Shown in pieces: positions 1 through 6,638 of a DNA stretch of 8,054 nucleotides. Numbering within the stretch: position 1 is the stretch's first letter; every line of letters begins with the position of its first letter. Under the pieces are notes generated by a model that worked only from the letters and a program-made list of their open reading frames with translations, did not search any database and was not told the DNA's origin. The stretch is from Peptostreptococcus sp. (lineage in GTDB: Bacteria; Bacillota; Clostridia; Peptostreptococcales; Peptostreptococcaceae): contig JAHHSS010000066.1 in the NCBI GenBank assembly GCA_020025095.1, forward strand, positions 1 to 8,054, in the 5' to 3' direction. A program made the translations under genes and the position numbers.

Positions 1-115
1 AAATATATTTATTTTTTTATTTTTAATTTAGTTTTAACAATAAATTTATTCATTTTCTTAATTAAAATCATTTTTTTAAAAATTCTTAAGCTTTATTAAT
101 TATTTATTCTAGTGG

Positions 116-144
116 TTGTTTTTTAGTAAAAAGCTATGTATAAT
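116..144 (+). promoter_or_regulatory. Probable sigma-A promoter of the GntR-family gene
   Basis: A perfect -10 hexamer TATAAT lies at 139-144, and a weak -35 TTGTTT (3 of 6 matches) at 116-121, with a 17-bp spacer. Transcription would start near 151, giving a 5' UTR of about 60 nt before the start codon at 210. The -10 box is inside the left arm of an inverted repeat (137-146), which suggests the promoter is controlled there. The DNA from 1 to 115 is almost pure A/T and I see no gene or clear signal in it. Confidence 0.55.
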
Positions 145-181
145 CATACTGATAGGATTTATTTTATTTTTTGATTATACA
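137..181. promoter_or_regulatory. Inverted repeat, candidate autoregulatory operator
   Basis: TGTATAATCA at 137-146 and its exact reverse complement TGATTATACA at 172-181 form a 10-bp inverted repeat with a 25-bp spacer (35 bp arm to arm). The left arm contains the -10 box and the right arm lies in the 5' UTR, ahead of the Shine-Dalgarno at 197-203. The left arm also sits in a smaller dyad, GTAT-AATC-ATAC (138-149), which resembles the short dyads bound by FadR-type GntR dimers. Binding by the adjacent regulator is inference; an RNA hairpin in the 5' UTR is not possible because the left arm lies upstream of the predicted transcript start. Confidence 0.45.
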
Positions 182-209
182 AGTGAAATAAAACTCAAGG
201 AGGTATATT

Positions 210-836
210 ATGAAAAAAGTTGATATATATGAAGAATTAAAAAAAAGAATAGTAAGAAATGAATATAAGCCTGGAGATGTACTTAACGAAATTGAAATTT
301 CTAAGGAATTCAATATCAGTAGAACACCTGTAAGAAGTGCCTTTCAAAGACTAGAAATGGATAAACTTTTAAATATTGTGCCTAGATATGGTGTGCAAGT
401 TTCTTTCATTGACTTTACTAATATGAAGTCTTTATTTGAGCTTACAAGTATGCTCGATCCTATGGCAACAAGACTAGCTGTAAAAAACATAACACCTGCT
501 CAAATTAAGAGGTTAAAAGATGTTACAGCTGAACTTGAAAAATTCTGTGCGGCAGATGATTATCAAAAAGCAATAGATCTTGATGAAGAATTCCATTCAA
601 TTATAATGCTTGCTTGTGGAAATACTTGGCTTACATCTACACTTAAATCTCTTCACCTTCACACAGAAAGATTATGGCACTATTGTAATGAATACTTTAC
701 TGACATGAGTATTTTTACAAAAAGATTTAACGGGATTATAGATGCCATAGAAAATGGGGATGAAGCTGCTGCAGAAGATTGTTCTAGAGAACATATAAAT
801 GACTTTGTTTCAAAGGTAAAAGAAGCTCTTTTCTAA
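210..836 (+). CDS. GntR family transcriptional regulator, FadR/FCD subfamily
   Basis: This is a 208-residue cytoplasmic DNA-binding regulator, a normal length for the family. The N-terminal winged helix-turn-helix spans about residues 4-67: PGDVLNE at 21-27, the recognition-helix signature ISRTPVRSAFQRLE at 36-49, and a wing around RYGVQVSF at 59-66. An all-helical FCD ligand-binding domain follows from about 71 to 203, with the hallmark D125-x3-H129 and GN at 137-138. FCD domains usually hold a metal through one Asp and three His. Here the Asp, H129 and the C-terminal H195 are present, but the position expected to be His in the canonical EHRAILDAI-like segment appears to be F173, so the metal site may be altered. 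The start follows AAGGAGG at 197-203 with six bases between. The gene is alone on its transcript, with an inverted repeat over its promoter and a terminator at 854-886. Family members usually sense a small carboxylate or sugar acid; the effector and targets here cannot be told from the window. Confidence 0.9.
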   Translation: MKKVDIYEELKKRIVRNEYKPGDVLNEIEISKEFNISRTPVRSAFQRLEMDKLLNIVPRYGVQVSFIDFTNMKSLFELTSMLDPMATRLAVKNITPAQIKRLKDVTAELEKFCAADDYQKAIDLDEEFHSIIMLACGNTWLTSTLKSLHLHTERLWHYCNEYFTDMSIFTKRFNGIIDAIENGDEAAAEDCSREHINDFVSKVKEALF

Positions 837-853
837 TATATTTGTTTCTGTTC

Positions 854-886
854 ATCGGTTCTTGCTACTTAAAGAACCGATTTTTT
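854..886 (+). terminator. Intrinsic terminator of the GntR-family gene
   Basis: The arms TCGGTTCTT (855-863) and AAGAACCGA (872-880) form a perfect 9-bp stem with an 8-nt loop, extendable by A854-T881, followed by a run of T at 881-886. It lies 18 bases after the stop codon and separates the regulator from pepD. Confidence 0.92.
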
Positions 887-1192
887 ATTCAATGATTTAT
901 AAAGTTAACTATTTGCTTGATGCTTTTTATATGTGTAAAATATAATTCCCTTAACTCTTTCTTATTTTTATAAGTGAATAATTAATTTATATTAATTTTA
1001 ATATGCTCGAATTCGATTTTGATAATTAAAATAACTAATAAAATATCTAATATTAATAAATTTAAACTAATTTTTAGCCTTTGATTATTGTATTTTTTGA
1101 CTAAATATTGTATCATAAAAGCTGAACAAGATATGTTTATATCACTTAAATTTTAAATATTCGTATAATTTATTGTGTGACATATTATGTTT
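887..1192. other. AT-rich intergenic gap without a recognisable gene
   Basis: This is about 300 bases between the terminator of the regulator and the pepD promoter area. I found no ORF with a ribosome binding site and no tRNA-like or riboswitch-like structure. The only eye-catching item is a 10-bp perfect palindrome TCGAATTCGA at 1007-1016, relatively GC-rich for this stretch. Several A/T-rich hexamers resemble promoter elements (for example TTGTAT 1088-1093 with TATCAT 1111-1116, 17-bp spacer, and TATAAT at 1164-1169), but such matches are expected by chance at this composition. Confidence 0.6.
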
Positions 1193-1198
1193 TATAAT
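1169..1198 (+). promoter_or_regulatory. Candidate promoter of pepD
   Basis: A perfect -10 TATAAT lies at 1193-1198, 12 bases before the Shine-Dalgarno AGGAGG (1211-1216). The best -35 at a legal distance is TTTATT (1169-1174, spacer 18 bp), which is poor. Another perfect TATAAT at 1164-1169 also lacks a good -35. The promoter is therefore placed only tentatively; transcription would begin about 20 nt before the start codon. Confidence 0.35.
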
Positions 1199-1224
1199 CT
1201 TATTTATTTTAGGAGGTTTACAAG

Positions 1225-2655
1225 ATGAACAATATTAAGGAGCTTGAACCAAAGGAAGTTTTTCAATGGTTTTATGAATTAAACCAAATACCAAGAAGTT
1301 CAGGTAATGAAAAGGAAGTTAGTGATTTCTTAGTAAAATTTGCTAAGGATAGAAATCTTGAAGTTTACCAGGATGAAGCTTTAAACGTTATAATAAAGAA
1401 ACCTGGTACTAAGGGTTATGAAAATTCTCCAGCAGTTATAATTCAGGGACATATGGACATGGTTTGTGTTAAGACTGATGATTCTAACCACGACTTTGAC
1501 AAAGACCCTATTGAAATGATTGTTGAAGGTGACATAATGAGAGCCAACAACACTACTTTAGGTGGAGATGACGGTATTGCAGTTGCATATGGACTTGCGA
1601 TATTAGATGCTGATGATATCCCACACCCTCCAATTGAATTATTGATAACAACTTGTGAAGAAGACGGTATGGAAGGTGCAACTGCTTTGACTGGTGAGCA
1701 CTTAACTGGTACTCGTTTATTAAATATAGACACAGAAGAAGAAGGAGAATTCTTACTAGGATGTTCAGGTGGTTCTAACATAGATATGTCATTTGAAATA
1801 GCTAGAGAAGCTGTTTCTGGAAAGGCTTGCAAAATAGAAATAACTGGACTAAAAGGTGGACACTCTGGTTCTGAAATAAATAAACAGAGATTAAATGCTA
1901 TAAAGGGCCTTGCTAGAATACTTAACACTGTGAAGGAAGATGTTCTTCTTGCTTCAATTGAAGGTGGTATAAAGCATAATGCTATACCAAGTAAGGCAAG
2001 TGCTGTAATAGTTACTGAAAATGTTGAAAAGGTATCTGAAAAAATAAATTCTATAATAGCAGATATAAAAGAAGAATACAGAGTAGAAGATCCTGACTTA
2101 ACTGTTAAAGTTACTGAAACAGAAGCTAAGGAAGCATATACAAAGGAACTTAGTACAAATATAATAGAATTTCTTATGGTAATACCTGATGGTGTTCAAT
2201 ACATGAGTAAAGATATAGAAGGTCTTGTTCAAACTTCTCTAAATAATGCTATAATTGGAGAAAAAGACAATGAACTTCTTCTAATAACTTCTGTTCGTTC
2301 TGGTTCTTCTAGCTCACTTAGAGAAATACTTGATAGATTAAATATTCTAACAAAGAGATTCGGTGGTTCTGCTAGAGAATATTCCGCTTATCCAGCTTGG
2401 CCATTTGAAGCTGAATCTGAACTAAGAGATATCGCTACTAAGACTTTTATTGATCAATATGGAAAAGAACCTATAGCAAATTCTATACATGCTGGTCTTG
2501 AATGTGGTCTATTGAAGGGAATACTACCTAATACAGATATGCTAAGCTACGGACCAAATATAAGAGATGCTCACTCTCCAAAGGAACACATGAGCATATC
2601 ATCTGTTCAGAGAGTTTGGGAATTTACTAAGAATTTACTTGCAAACTTAAAATAA
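1225..2655 (+). CDS. pepD: Aminoacyl-histidine dipeptidase (Xaa-His dipeptidase), peptidase family M20C
   Basis: This cytosolic metallo-dipeptidase hydrolyses Xaa-His dipeptides such as carnosine-like substrates, along with other dipeptides, and feeds amino acids into the cell. The 476 residues match the usual PepD length (about 485). Aligning by eye with characterised Vibrio PepD, the two-metal site is complete: H76 and D78 in GHMDMV, bridging D115 in GGDDG, general base E145 and ligand E146 in CEEDGMEGA, D169 in NIDTEEEGE, and H455 in the C-terminal SPKEHMSI. The conserved GGHSG (211-215) opens the lid/dimerisation insert, which runs to about residue 370; HAGLECG (422-428) is also typical. 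ATG 1225 follows AGGAGG at 1211-1216 with eight bases between. The gene is monocistronic, with a terminator on each side. No CodY-like or other operator stands out upstream. Family assignment is secure; the exact substrate preference is not. Confidence 0.95.
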   Translation: MNNIKELEPKEVFQWFYELNQIPRSSGNEKEVSDFLVKFAKDRNLEVYQDEALNVIIKKPGTKGYENSPAVIIQGHMDMVCVKTDDSNHDFDKDPIEMIVEGDIMRANNTTLGGDDGIAVAYGLAILDADDIPHPPIELLITTCEEDGMEGATALTGEHLTGTRLLNIDTEEEGEFLLGCSGGSNIDMSFEIAREAVSGKACKIEITGLKGGHSGSEINKQRLNAIKGLARILNTVKEDVLLASIEGGIKHNAIPSKASAVIVTENVEKVSEKINSIIADIKEEYRVEDPDLTVKVTETEAKEAYTKELSTNIIEFLMVIPDGVQYMSKDIEGLVQTSLNNAIIGEKDNELLLITSVRSGSSSSLREILDRLNILTKRFGGSAREYSAYPAWPFEAESELRDIATKTFIDQYGKEPIANSIHAGLECGLLKGILPNTDMLSYGPNIRDAHSPKEHMSISSVQRVWEFTKNLLANLK

Positions 2656-2672
2656 ATTCTTAATGAAATAGT

Positions 2673-2719
2673 ATAAATAGACTGCAATAGATTTTATCTA
2701 GCAGTCTATTTATTTTTTT
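2673..2719 (+). terminator. Strong intrinsic terminator of pepD
   Basis: The arms ATAAATAGACTGC (2673-2685) and GCAGTCTATTTAT (2701-2713) form a perfect 13-bp stem. After a two-base AA bulge an inner stem TAGAT/ATCTA (2688-2692, 2696-2700) closes a TTT loop. A T tract runs through 2713-2719. It begins 17 bases after the pepD stop codon. Confidence 0.92.
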
Positions 2720-2798
2720 GATAAAATATACTGAACTAATAAAAATATTAATAATAGCATTTAGATAATCTTATAGTCATTTAACAAAGTATTAAAGA

Positions 2799-2875
2799 AA
2801 AAACACATAGAATTTTATTGCATAAATCATTAGCAAGTATATAACTTTAAGCAATTATTATTTCTATGTGTTTTT
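2799..2875. terminator. Long inverted repeat, probable bidirectional terminator
   Basis: AAAAACACATAGAA (2799-2812) and TTCTATGTGTTTTT (2862-2875) are perfect 14-bp inverted arms around 49 bases. The arms start and end in A and T runs, so a transcript in either direction would give a stem followed by U residues: UUUUU on the plus strand, and UUUUUU (from 2803-2798) on the minus strand. It sits between convergent units, 67 bases past the stop of the XRE gene and about 80 bases beyond the pepD terminator. The large interior, with further TTGC/GCAA complementarity (2818-2821 with 2833-2836 or 2851-2854), is unusual for a simple terminator. The 287-bp gap between the two genes holds nothing else I recognise. 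Confidence 0.6.
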
Positions 2876-2942
2876 CTATATATTTTCATAATTGTTTTTT
2901 CAAATATGCAAGCTAGACTCTTACTACACATCAAATATTTCT

Positions 2943-3134
2943 TTAATTCCAAAATAGCTCGTCAAGTGTTTTTTCAAGAACTTTACATATGGATATACAA
3001 AGATTGATTGTTGGATTATAGTCCCCTTTTTCTATTGCACTTATAGTCTGCCTTGTTACCCCTACTTTTTCTGCTAATTCTTTTTGAGATAAGTCTTTTT
3101 CAGCTCTAGCTGCCTTCATTTTTAGGTTTTTCAC
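2943..3134 (-). CDS. Small XRE/Cro-CI family transcriptional regulator
   Basis: This 63-residue protein is almost entirely one lambda-repressor-type helix-turn-helix domain. The motif DLSQKELAEKVGVTRQTISAIEKGDYNPTINLCISICKVL-type spacing runs over residues 14-53, with helix 2/recognition helix around QKELAEKVGVTRQTIS (17-32), and the tail DELFW is typical of short clostridial and bacillar members. The start is GTG at 3134-3132; its G is also the last base of the upstream TAG stop, so translation is probably coupled to the membrane-protein gene. An AGGA about nine bases upstream (plus 3143-3146) can serve as ribosome binding site. An internal ATG (codon 6) is possible, but it would remove residues commonly present in this family. 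Such small regulators are often encoded with a membrane protein and often repress their own operon; that role is inferred here. Confidence 0.88.
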   Translation of the reverse strand: MKNLKMKAARAEKDLSQKELAEKVGVTRQTISAIEKGDYNPTINLCISICKVLEKTLDELFWN

Positions 3135-3679
3135 TATTCATCATCCTTTTTTTCTAACATTTTCTCTGCCTTATCCCTAATATAAATAGCCATAAGAACT
3201 GCTACTATCAATATTGTAACAAGTAAGTTTATTGATTTATAAGTCAATACCCCATTTTCTATAACTCCTCCTGAAATAAACATCATTACACTTGCTAATA
3301 AATTTATTGCAGCAAAAGCTATAAGCATCACTATATATCCTTTTCTATTCATATTAACATAAAAATATGAACCATTAAGAATGGAATAGACAACATTTAC
3401 ACCAACACCTATCAAGATAGTTATCATTGCAAAACTGCCTCTATCAAATAAGTTTCTTTCAAATAAAAATTCTAAAAACATGGATAAAATAATCCATATA
3501 ATCATTGCATAAAATCCATATCTAAAAGCATGACCTCTTATCTTTTCTTGCCTTTCATCATAATATAAAGTTTTTCCTTTCCTAATCCTTTTCCATACTA
3601 CAAAAGATACTACAATAGCAACTAGTATTCCTATGTATATCCCACTTTTAAAACCCATGTCAAAATCTTGTGTATTCAT
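3134..3679 (-). CDS. Multi-pass membrane protein of unknown function, paired with an XRE regulator
   Basis: I do not recognise a named family with confidence. From ATG 3679 the protein has 181 residues and about five hydrophobic segments: roughly 11-29, 52-73, 83-101, 115-137 and 149-168. A basic cytoplasmic loop follows the first segment (WKRIRKG) and contains the motif YYDERQEKI at 39-47. DER-type motifs in a loop after the first helix recur in small uncharacterised membrane proteins encoded beside short XRE regulators. The tail is charged (RDKAEKMLEKKDDE). The start at 3679 is preferred over an in-frame TTG at 3700, because AAGGGAG (3687-3693) is seven bases upstream of the ATG and the predicted transcript start (about 3696) lies inside the longer version. 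It is first in a two-gene operon with the XRE gene. No catalytic motif, signal peptidase site or transporter signature is evident; an envelope-stress, immunity or sensory role is only conjecture. Confidence 0.82.
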   Translation of the reverse strand: MNTQDFDMGFKSGIYIGILVAIVVSFVVWKRIRKGKTLYYDERQEKIRGHAFRYGFYAMIIWIILSMFLEFLFERNLFDRGSFAMITILIGVGVNVVYSILNGSYFYVNMNRKGYIVMLIAFAAINLLASVMMFISGGVIENGVLTYKSINLLVTILIVAVLMAIYIRDKAEKMLEKKDDE

Positions 3680-3686
3680 AAAACCA

Positions 3687-3693
3687 CTCCCTT
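3687..3693 (-). promoter_or_regulatory. Ribosome binding site that fixes the membrane-protein start
   Basis: On the minus strand AAGGGAG ends seven bases before ATG 3679. This favours that ATG over the TTG at 3700-3698, which has no Shine-Dalgarno and would precede the predicted transcription start. Confidence 0.8.
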
Positions 3694-3702
3694 CTTTCAA
3701 AA

Positions 3703-3731
3703 ATTATAATATATAATTTACAAAAAGTCAA
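3703..3731 (-). promoter_or_regulatory. Near-consensus sigma-A promoter of the membrane-protein/XRE operon
   Basis: On the minus strand TTGACT (3731-3726) and TATAAT (3708-3703) are separated by exactly 17 bp: five of six and six of six consensus matches. Transcription would begin near 3696, with a short leader of about 17 nt. A 10-bp A/T palindrome, AATATATATT (3731-3740), abuts the -35 box; it could be an operator for the XRE protein, but this composition makes such palindromes common. Confidence 0.85.
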
Positions 3732-3872
3732 ATATATATTACATTTAGTTTTTTATATTTTCCATTTTAAGTTGAAGGAATGTCAATCAAAAATATTTTA
3801 AAACAAGAAGTAAAATATATAAAATATCAATTTAACTTTATGCTCTTCAAGAAATTATATAATTTTTATAAG

Positions 3873-3900
3873 AAAAAGCGGTGATAAAACTATCACCACT
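3873..3900 (-). terminator. Intrinsic terminator of valS
   Basis: On the minus strand AGTGGTGATA (3900-3891) pairs with TATCACCGCT (3886-3877), a 10-bp stem with one U-G wobble and a GTTT loop. A U tract follows (3877-3873). It starts 11 bases after the valS stop codon at 3914-3912 and separates valS from the XRE operon promoter. Confidence 0.9.
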
Positions 3901-3911
3901 TCTTTATCTTT

Positions 3912-6566
3912 TTATTGAAATTTTGAAAGTCTTTCTTCTATAGACTTTAACATTTCTTCATATTTTTCTTTCTTTGCCTTTTCTTCCTCTACCAATTTTT
4001 CTGGAGCCTTATTCACAAATCCTGGATTATTTAGCTTACCTTCTACTCTTTTTATCTCAGCAAGTGCTTTTTCCTTTTCCTTGTTAAGTCTTTCTTTTTC
4101 CTTTTCAAAGTCTACAAGTTCATCAAGCGGAATAAATATTTCAACTCCTTCTATAACAACTGATACTGCATCTTCAGGTATACCCTCAGTACTGTCTTTT
4201 ATTTCAACTTCTGATGCTGAAGCAAGTGACTTAAAGTATTCTTTTCCATCTTCCATTGCTGCAAGCTTTTCAGCAGAAGGAACTAATATTGTTTTAGCCT
4301 TCTTAGATGGAGGAACATTCATTTCAGCTCTTACATTTCTGATATTTCTAATTCCGTCCATTATAAGATTCATCTTTTCTTCTTCAACTTCCATGTTATC
4401 TTCTTCTCTGTAATGAGGATATTCTGCTCTTATAATATATCCTTCTACCGTTGGAAGATATGAATATATCTCTTCTGTAATAAATGGTATAAATGGATGA
4501 AGAAGCTTTAATACCTTTTCAAGAACATATGTCAAAGTATATAATGCCGCTCTCTTTGCTTCTCTATCTTCTCCGTAAAGTCTAGGCTTAACCATTTCTA
4601 TATACCAATCGCAGTATTCTGACCAAGTAAAGTCATAAGCCTTTTGAAGAGCCATTCCTAGCTCAAATTTTTCCATATTTGTTCCAACTTCTTCAACTAT
4701 CTTATTAGCTCTTGATATTATCCATTTATCAGCAAGAGTGAAGTTTTCTTCTACAGCACTTCTTGTAAGATTTTCAAGAAGTGTATCATCTTCAAGGTTC
4801 ATAAATACAAACCTAGATGCATTCCATAATTTATTATTGAAATTACGAGCAAATTCAACTCTTTCTGTATAGAACCTCATATCATTTCCTGGTGAATTTC
4901 CTGTAGCTAGAGTAAATCTAAGAGCATCAGCACCATACTGATCAATTATTTCTAGAGGATCTATACCATTTCCTAATGATTTAGACATCTTTCTACCCTG
5001 CGAATCTCTTACTAAACCATGAACTAGAACATGGCTAAATGGTTTTTCATTCATACAGAACATTGCGCTAAATACCATTCTTACAACCCAGAAGAAGATA
5101 ATATCATATCCTGTTACAAGAACGCTTGTTGGATAGTAGTATTCTAGTTCCTCTGTCTTTTCTGGCCAGCCTAGAGTTTCAAAAGGCCATAATCCTGATG
5201 AGAACCAAGTGTCAAGTACATCTTCATCTTGTTTTATATCTGAAGAAGAACACTTAGGACATTTTTCAGGTGTCGCTTCAGCTACTATAACTTCTCCACA
5301 TTCTTGACAATAGTATGCAGGTATCTGATGACCCCACCATAACTGTCTTGATATGCACCAATCTCTAATGTTTTCAAGCCACTGAAGGTAAGTTTTATCA
5401 AATTTTTCAGGAACAAATCCTAAATCTCCATCCTTTAATACCTTTATCGCTGGCTTTGCTAGTTCTTGCATATTTACAAACCATTGAAGTGATAGTCTTG
5501 GTTCTATTACTGTATGACATCTATAACAAGTACCTACAGCATGATCATGTTTCTTTATCTTTATAAGATATCCTGCTTCATCAAGATCCTTAACTATTTC
5601 TTTTCTACATTCATATCTATCCATACCTTGATACTTACCAGCAAGTTCATTCATTGTAGCATCATCATTCATAACATTGATTTCCTCAAGATTATGTCTC
5701 TTTCCTACCTCAAAGTCATTAGGATCATGTGCTGGTGTCATCTTAACCGCACCTGTACCGAACTCCTTATCAACATAATCATCTGCCACTATTATTAACT
5801 CTCTTCCAACTAGTGGAAGTATTGCTGTCTTACCTACAAGATGAGCATATCTTTCATCTTCGGGATGAACTGCTATTCCTGTATCTCCCAACATTGTTTC
5901 AGGTCTTGTAGTTGCAATCTCTAGATATTCTTCACTATCCTTAATAGGATATTTTATATGCCAGAAACTACCTTCCTGATCTTCATGTTCAACCTCTGCA
6001 TCTGATAATGTAGTTTTACAGTCTGGACACCAGTTGATTATTCTATTTCCTCTGTATATATGCCCTTCTTCATAAAGCTTTATGAAAAACTTAGTAACAG
6101 CCTTATTGCAACCTTCATCCATAGTAAATCTTTCCTTATCCCAATCACATGAAGCACCTAACTTCTTAACCTGATTTACTATCTTACCACCGAATTCTTC
6201 TTTCCATTCCCAAGCACGTCTTAAAAACTCTTCTCTTCCTATCTCGTACTTGCTTTTTCCAGTTTCTTCTTTTATTCTATTTACAACCTTTACCTCTGTT
6301 GCTATAGATGCATGGTCAGTTCCTGGTATCCAAAGAGCTTCAAACCCGTCCATTCTCTTCCATCTTATCAATATATCCTGTAAGGTATCATCAAGAGCAT
6401 GCCCCATATGAAGCTGTCCTGTAATATTTGGTGGTGGCATAACTATTGTGAATGCTTCTTTGTCCTTGTTTATTTCAGATTTAAAACATCCATTGTCTTG
6501 CCATTCTTGATATAATCTTTCTTCAAAATCCTTAGGATCATAATTTTTTGGTAAATTTCTGTCCAT
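3912..6566 (-). CDS. valS: Valyl-tRNA synthetase (class I)
   Basis: It charges tRNA-Val with valine in the cytoplasm and edits misactivated threonine. From ATG 6566 the protein has 884 residues, the usual bacterial size. The HIGH motif appears as HMGH at 53-56 after PPPNITGQL, and KMSKS is at 526-530. The CP1 editing domain is marked by ATTRPETMLGDTG (from about 218) and AHDPNDFEVG (279-288). Cysteine pairs CPDC (180-183), CYRC (347-350), CQEC (420-423) and CPKC (436-439) suggest zinc knuckles. DWCISRQLWWG starts near 402. An anticodon-binding helical domain follows, and a charged coiled-coil arm fills about the last 65 residues. ATG 6566 has AAGGAGG five bases upstream and begins MDRNLPKNYDP, as in many homologues. 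An in-frame TTG at 6623 would add 19 residues but lies in the loop of the leader terminator, so it is rejected. Expression is controlled by the T-box leader upstream. The frequent valS-folC pairing is not seen here. Confidence 0.97.
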   Translation of the reverse strand: MDRNLPKNYDPKDFEERLYQEWQDNGCFKSEINKDKEAFTIVMPPPNITGQLHMGHALDDTLQDILIRWKRMDGFEALWIPGTDHASIATEVKVVNRIKEETGKSKYEIGREEFLRRAWEWKEEFGGKIVNQVKKLGASCDWDKERFTMDEGCNKAVTKFFIKLYEEGHIYRGNRIINWCPDCKTTLSDAEVEHEDQEGSFWHIKYPIKDSEEYLEIATTRPETMLGDTGIAVHPEDERYAHLVGKTAILPLVGRELIIVADDYVDKEFGTGAVKMTPAHDPNDFEVGKRHNLEEINVMNDDATMNELAGKYQGMDRYECRKEIVKDLDEAGYLIKIKKHDHAVGTCYRCHTVIEPRLSLQWFVNMQELAKPAIKVLKDGDLGFVPEKFDKTYLQWLENIRDWCISRQLWWGHQIPAYYCQECGEVIVAEATPEKCPKCSSSDIKQDEDVLDTWFSSGLWPFETLGWPEKTEELEYYYPTSVLVTGYDIIFFWVVRMVFSAMFCMNEKPFSHVLVHGLVRDSQGRKMSKSLGNGIDPLEIIDQYGADALRFTLATGNSPGNDMRFYTERVEFARNFNNKLWNASRFVFMNLEDDTLLENLTRSAVEENFTLADKWIISRANKIVEEVGTNMEKFELGMALQKAYDFTWSEYCDWYIEMVKPRLYGEDREAKRAALYTLTYVLEKVLKLLHPFIPFITEEIYSYLPTVEGYIIRAEYPHYREEDNMEVEEEKMNLIMDGIRNIRNVRAEMNVPPSKKAKTILVPSAEKLAAMEDGKEYFKSLASASEVEIKDSTEGIPEDAVSVVIEGVEIFIPLDELVDFEKEKERLNKEKEKALAEIKRVEGKLNNPGFVNKAPEKLVEEEKAKKEKYEEMLKSIEERLSKFQ

Positions 6567-6571
6567 AATTT

Positions 6572-6578
6572 CCTCCTT
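6572..6578 (-). promoter_or_regulatory. valS: Ribosome binding site that fixes the valS start
   Basis: On the minus strand AAGGAGG ends five bases before ATG 6566, a near-perfect Shine-Dalgarno. It lies beyond the leader terminator, so it is transcribed only on readthrough, as expected for T-box control. Confidence 0.9.
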
Positions 6579-6602
6579 TTTAAAATACTCTTCTTTTGTA
6601 AT

Positions 6603-6638
6603 AAAAAAGAGCTCTTCATCCAAAAGGACGAAAAGCTC
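6603..6638 (-). terminator. valS: Regulated terminator of the valS T-box leader
   Basis: On the minus strand GAGCTTTTCGTCC (6638-6626) pairs with GGATGAAGAGCTC (6621-6609): 13 bp including two G-U wobbles, with a UUUU loop. Six U residues follow (6608-6603). Its 5' arm overlaps the 3' part of the antiterminator, so the two structures exclude each other. Confidence 0.93.

Noticed and set aside
1..115. Possible end of an upstream gene or regulatory RNA at the left edge
   Set aside because: The stretch is nearly pure A/T with stops in the frames I checked and no stable stem; nothing can be supported.
1443..1928. 161-codon frame antisense to pepD
   Set aside because: It is a shadow of the pepD reading frame: Ser/Pro/Ile-rich, with no family resemblance and no ribosome binding site.
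2799..2875. Insertion sequence or transposon remnant bounded by 14-bp inverted repeats
   Set aside because: There is no transposase, no target-site duplication that I can see, and the A/T-run ends fit a two-way terminator better; a small repeat element remains possible only if other copies exist.
3680..3700. Seven-residue extension of the membrane protein from a TTG
   Set aside because: It would begin upstream of the predicted transcription start and lacks a ribosome binding site; AAGGGAG precedes ATG 3679.
5514..5798. Plus-strand frame opposite valS (also 4081-4413)
   Set aside because: Both lie wholly within conserved valS coding sequence and have low-complexity Ser/Ile/Phe-rich translations typical of antisense shadows.
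6567..6623. N-terminal extension of ValRS by 19 residues from a TTG
   Set aside because: The TTG sits in the loop of the T-box terminator hairpin and has no Shine-Dalgarno, while ATG 6566 has AAGGAGG at ideal spacing and gives the usual N-terminus.
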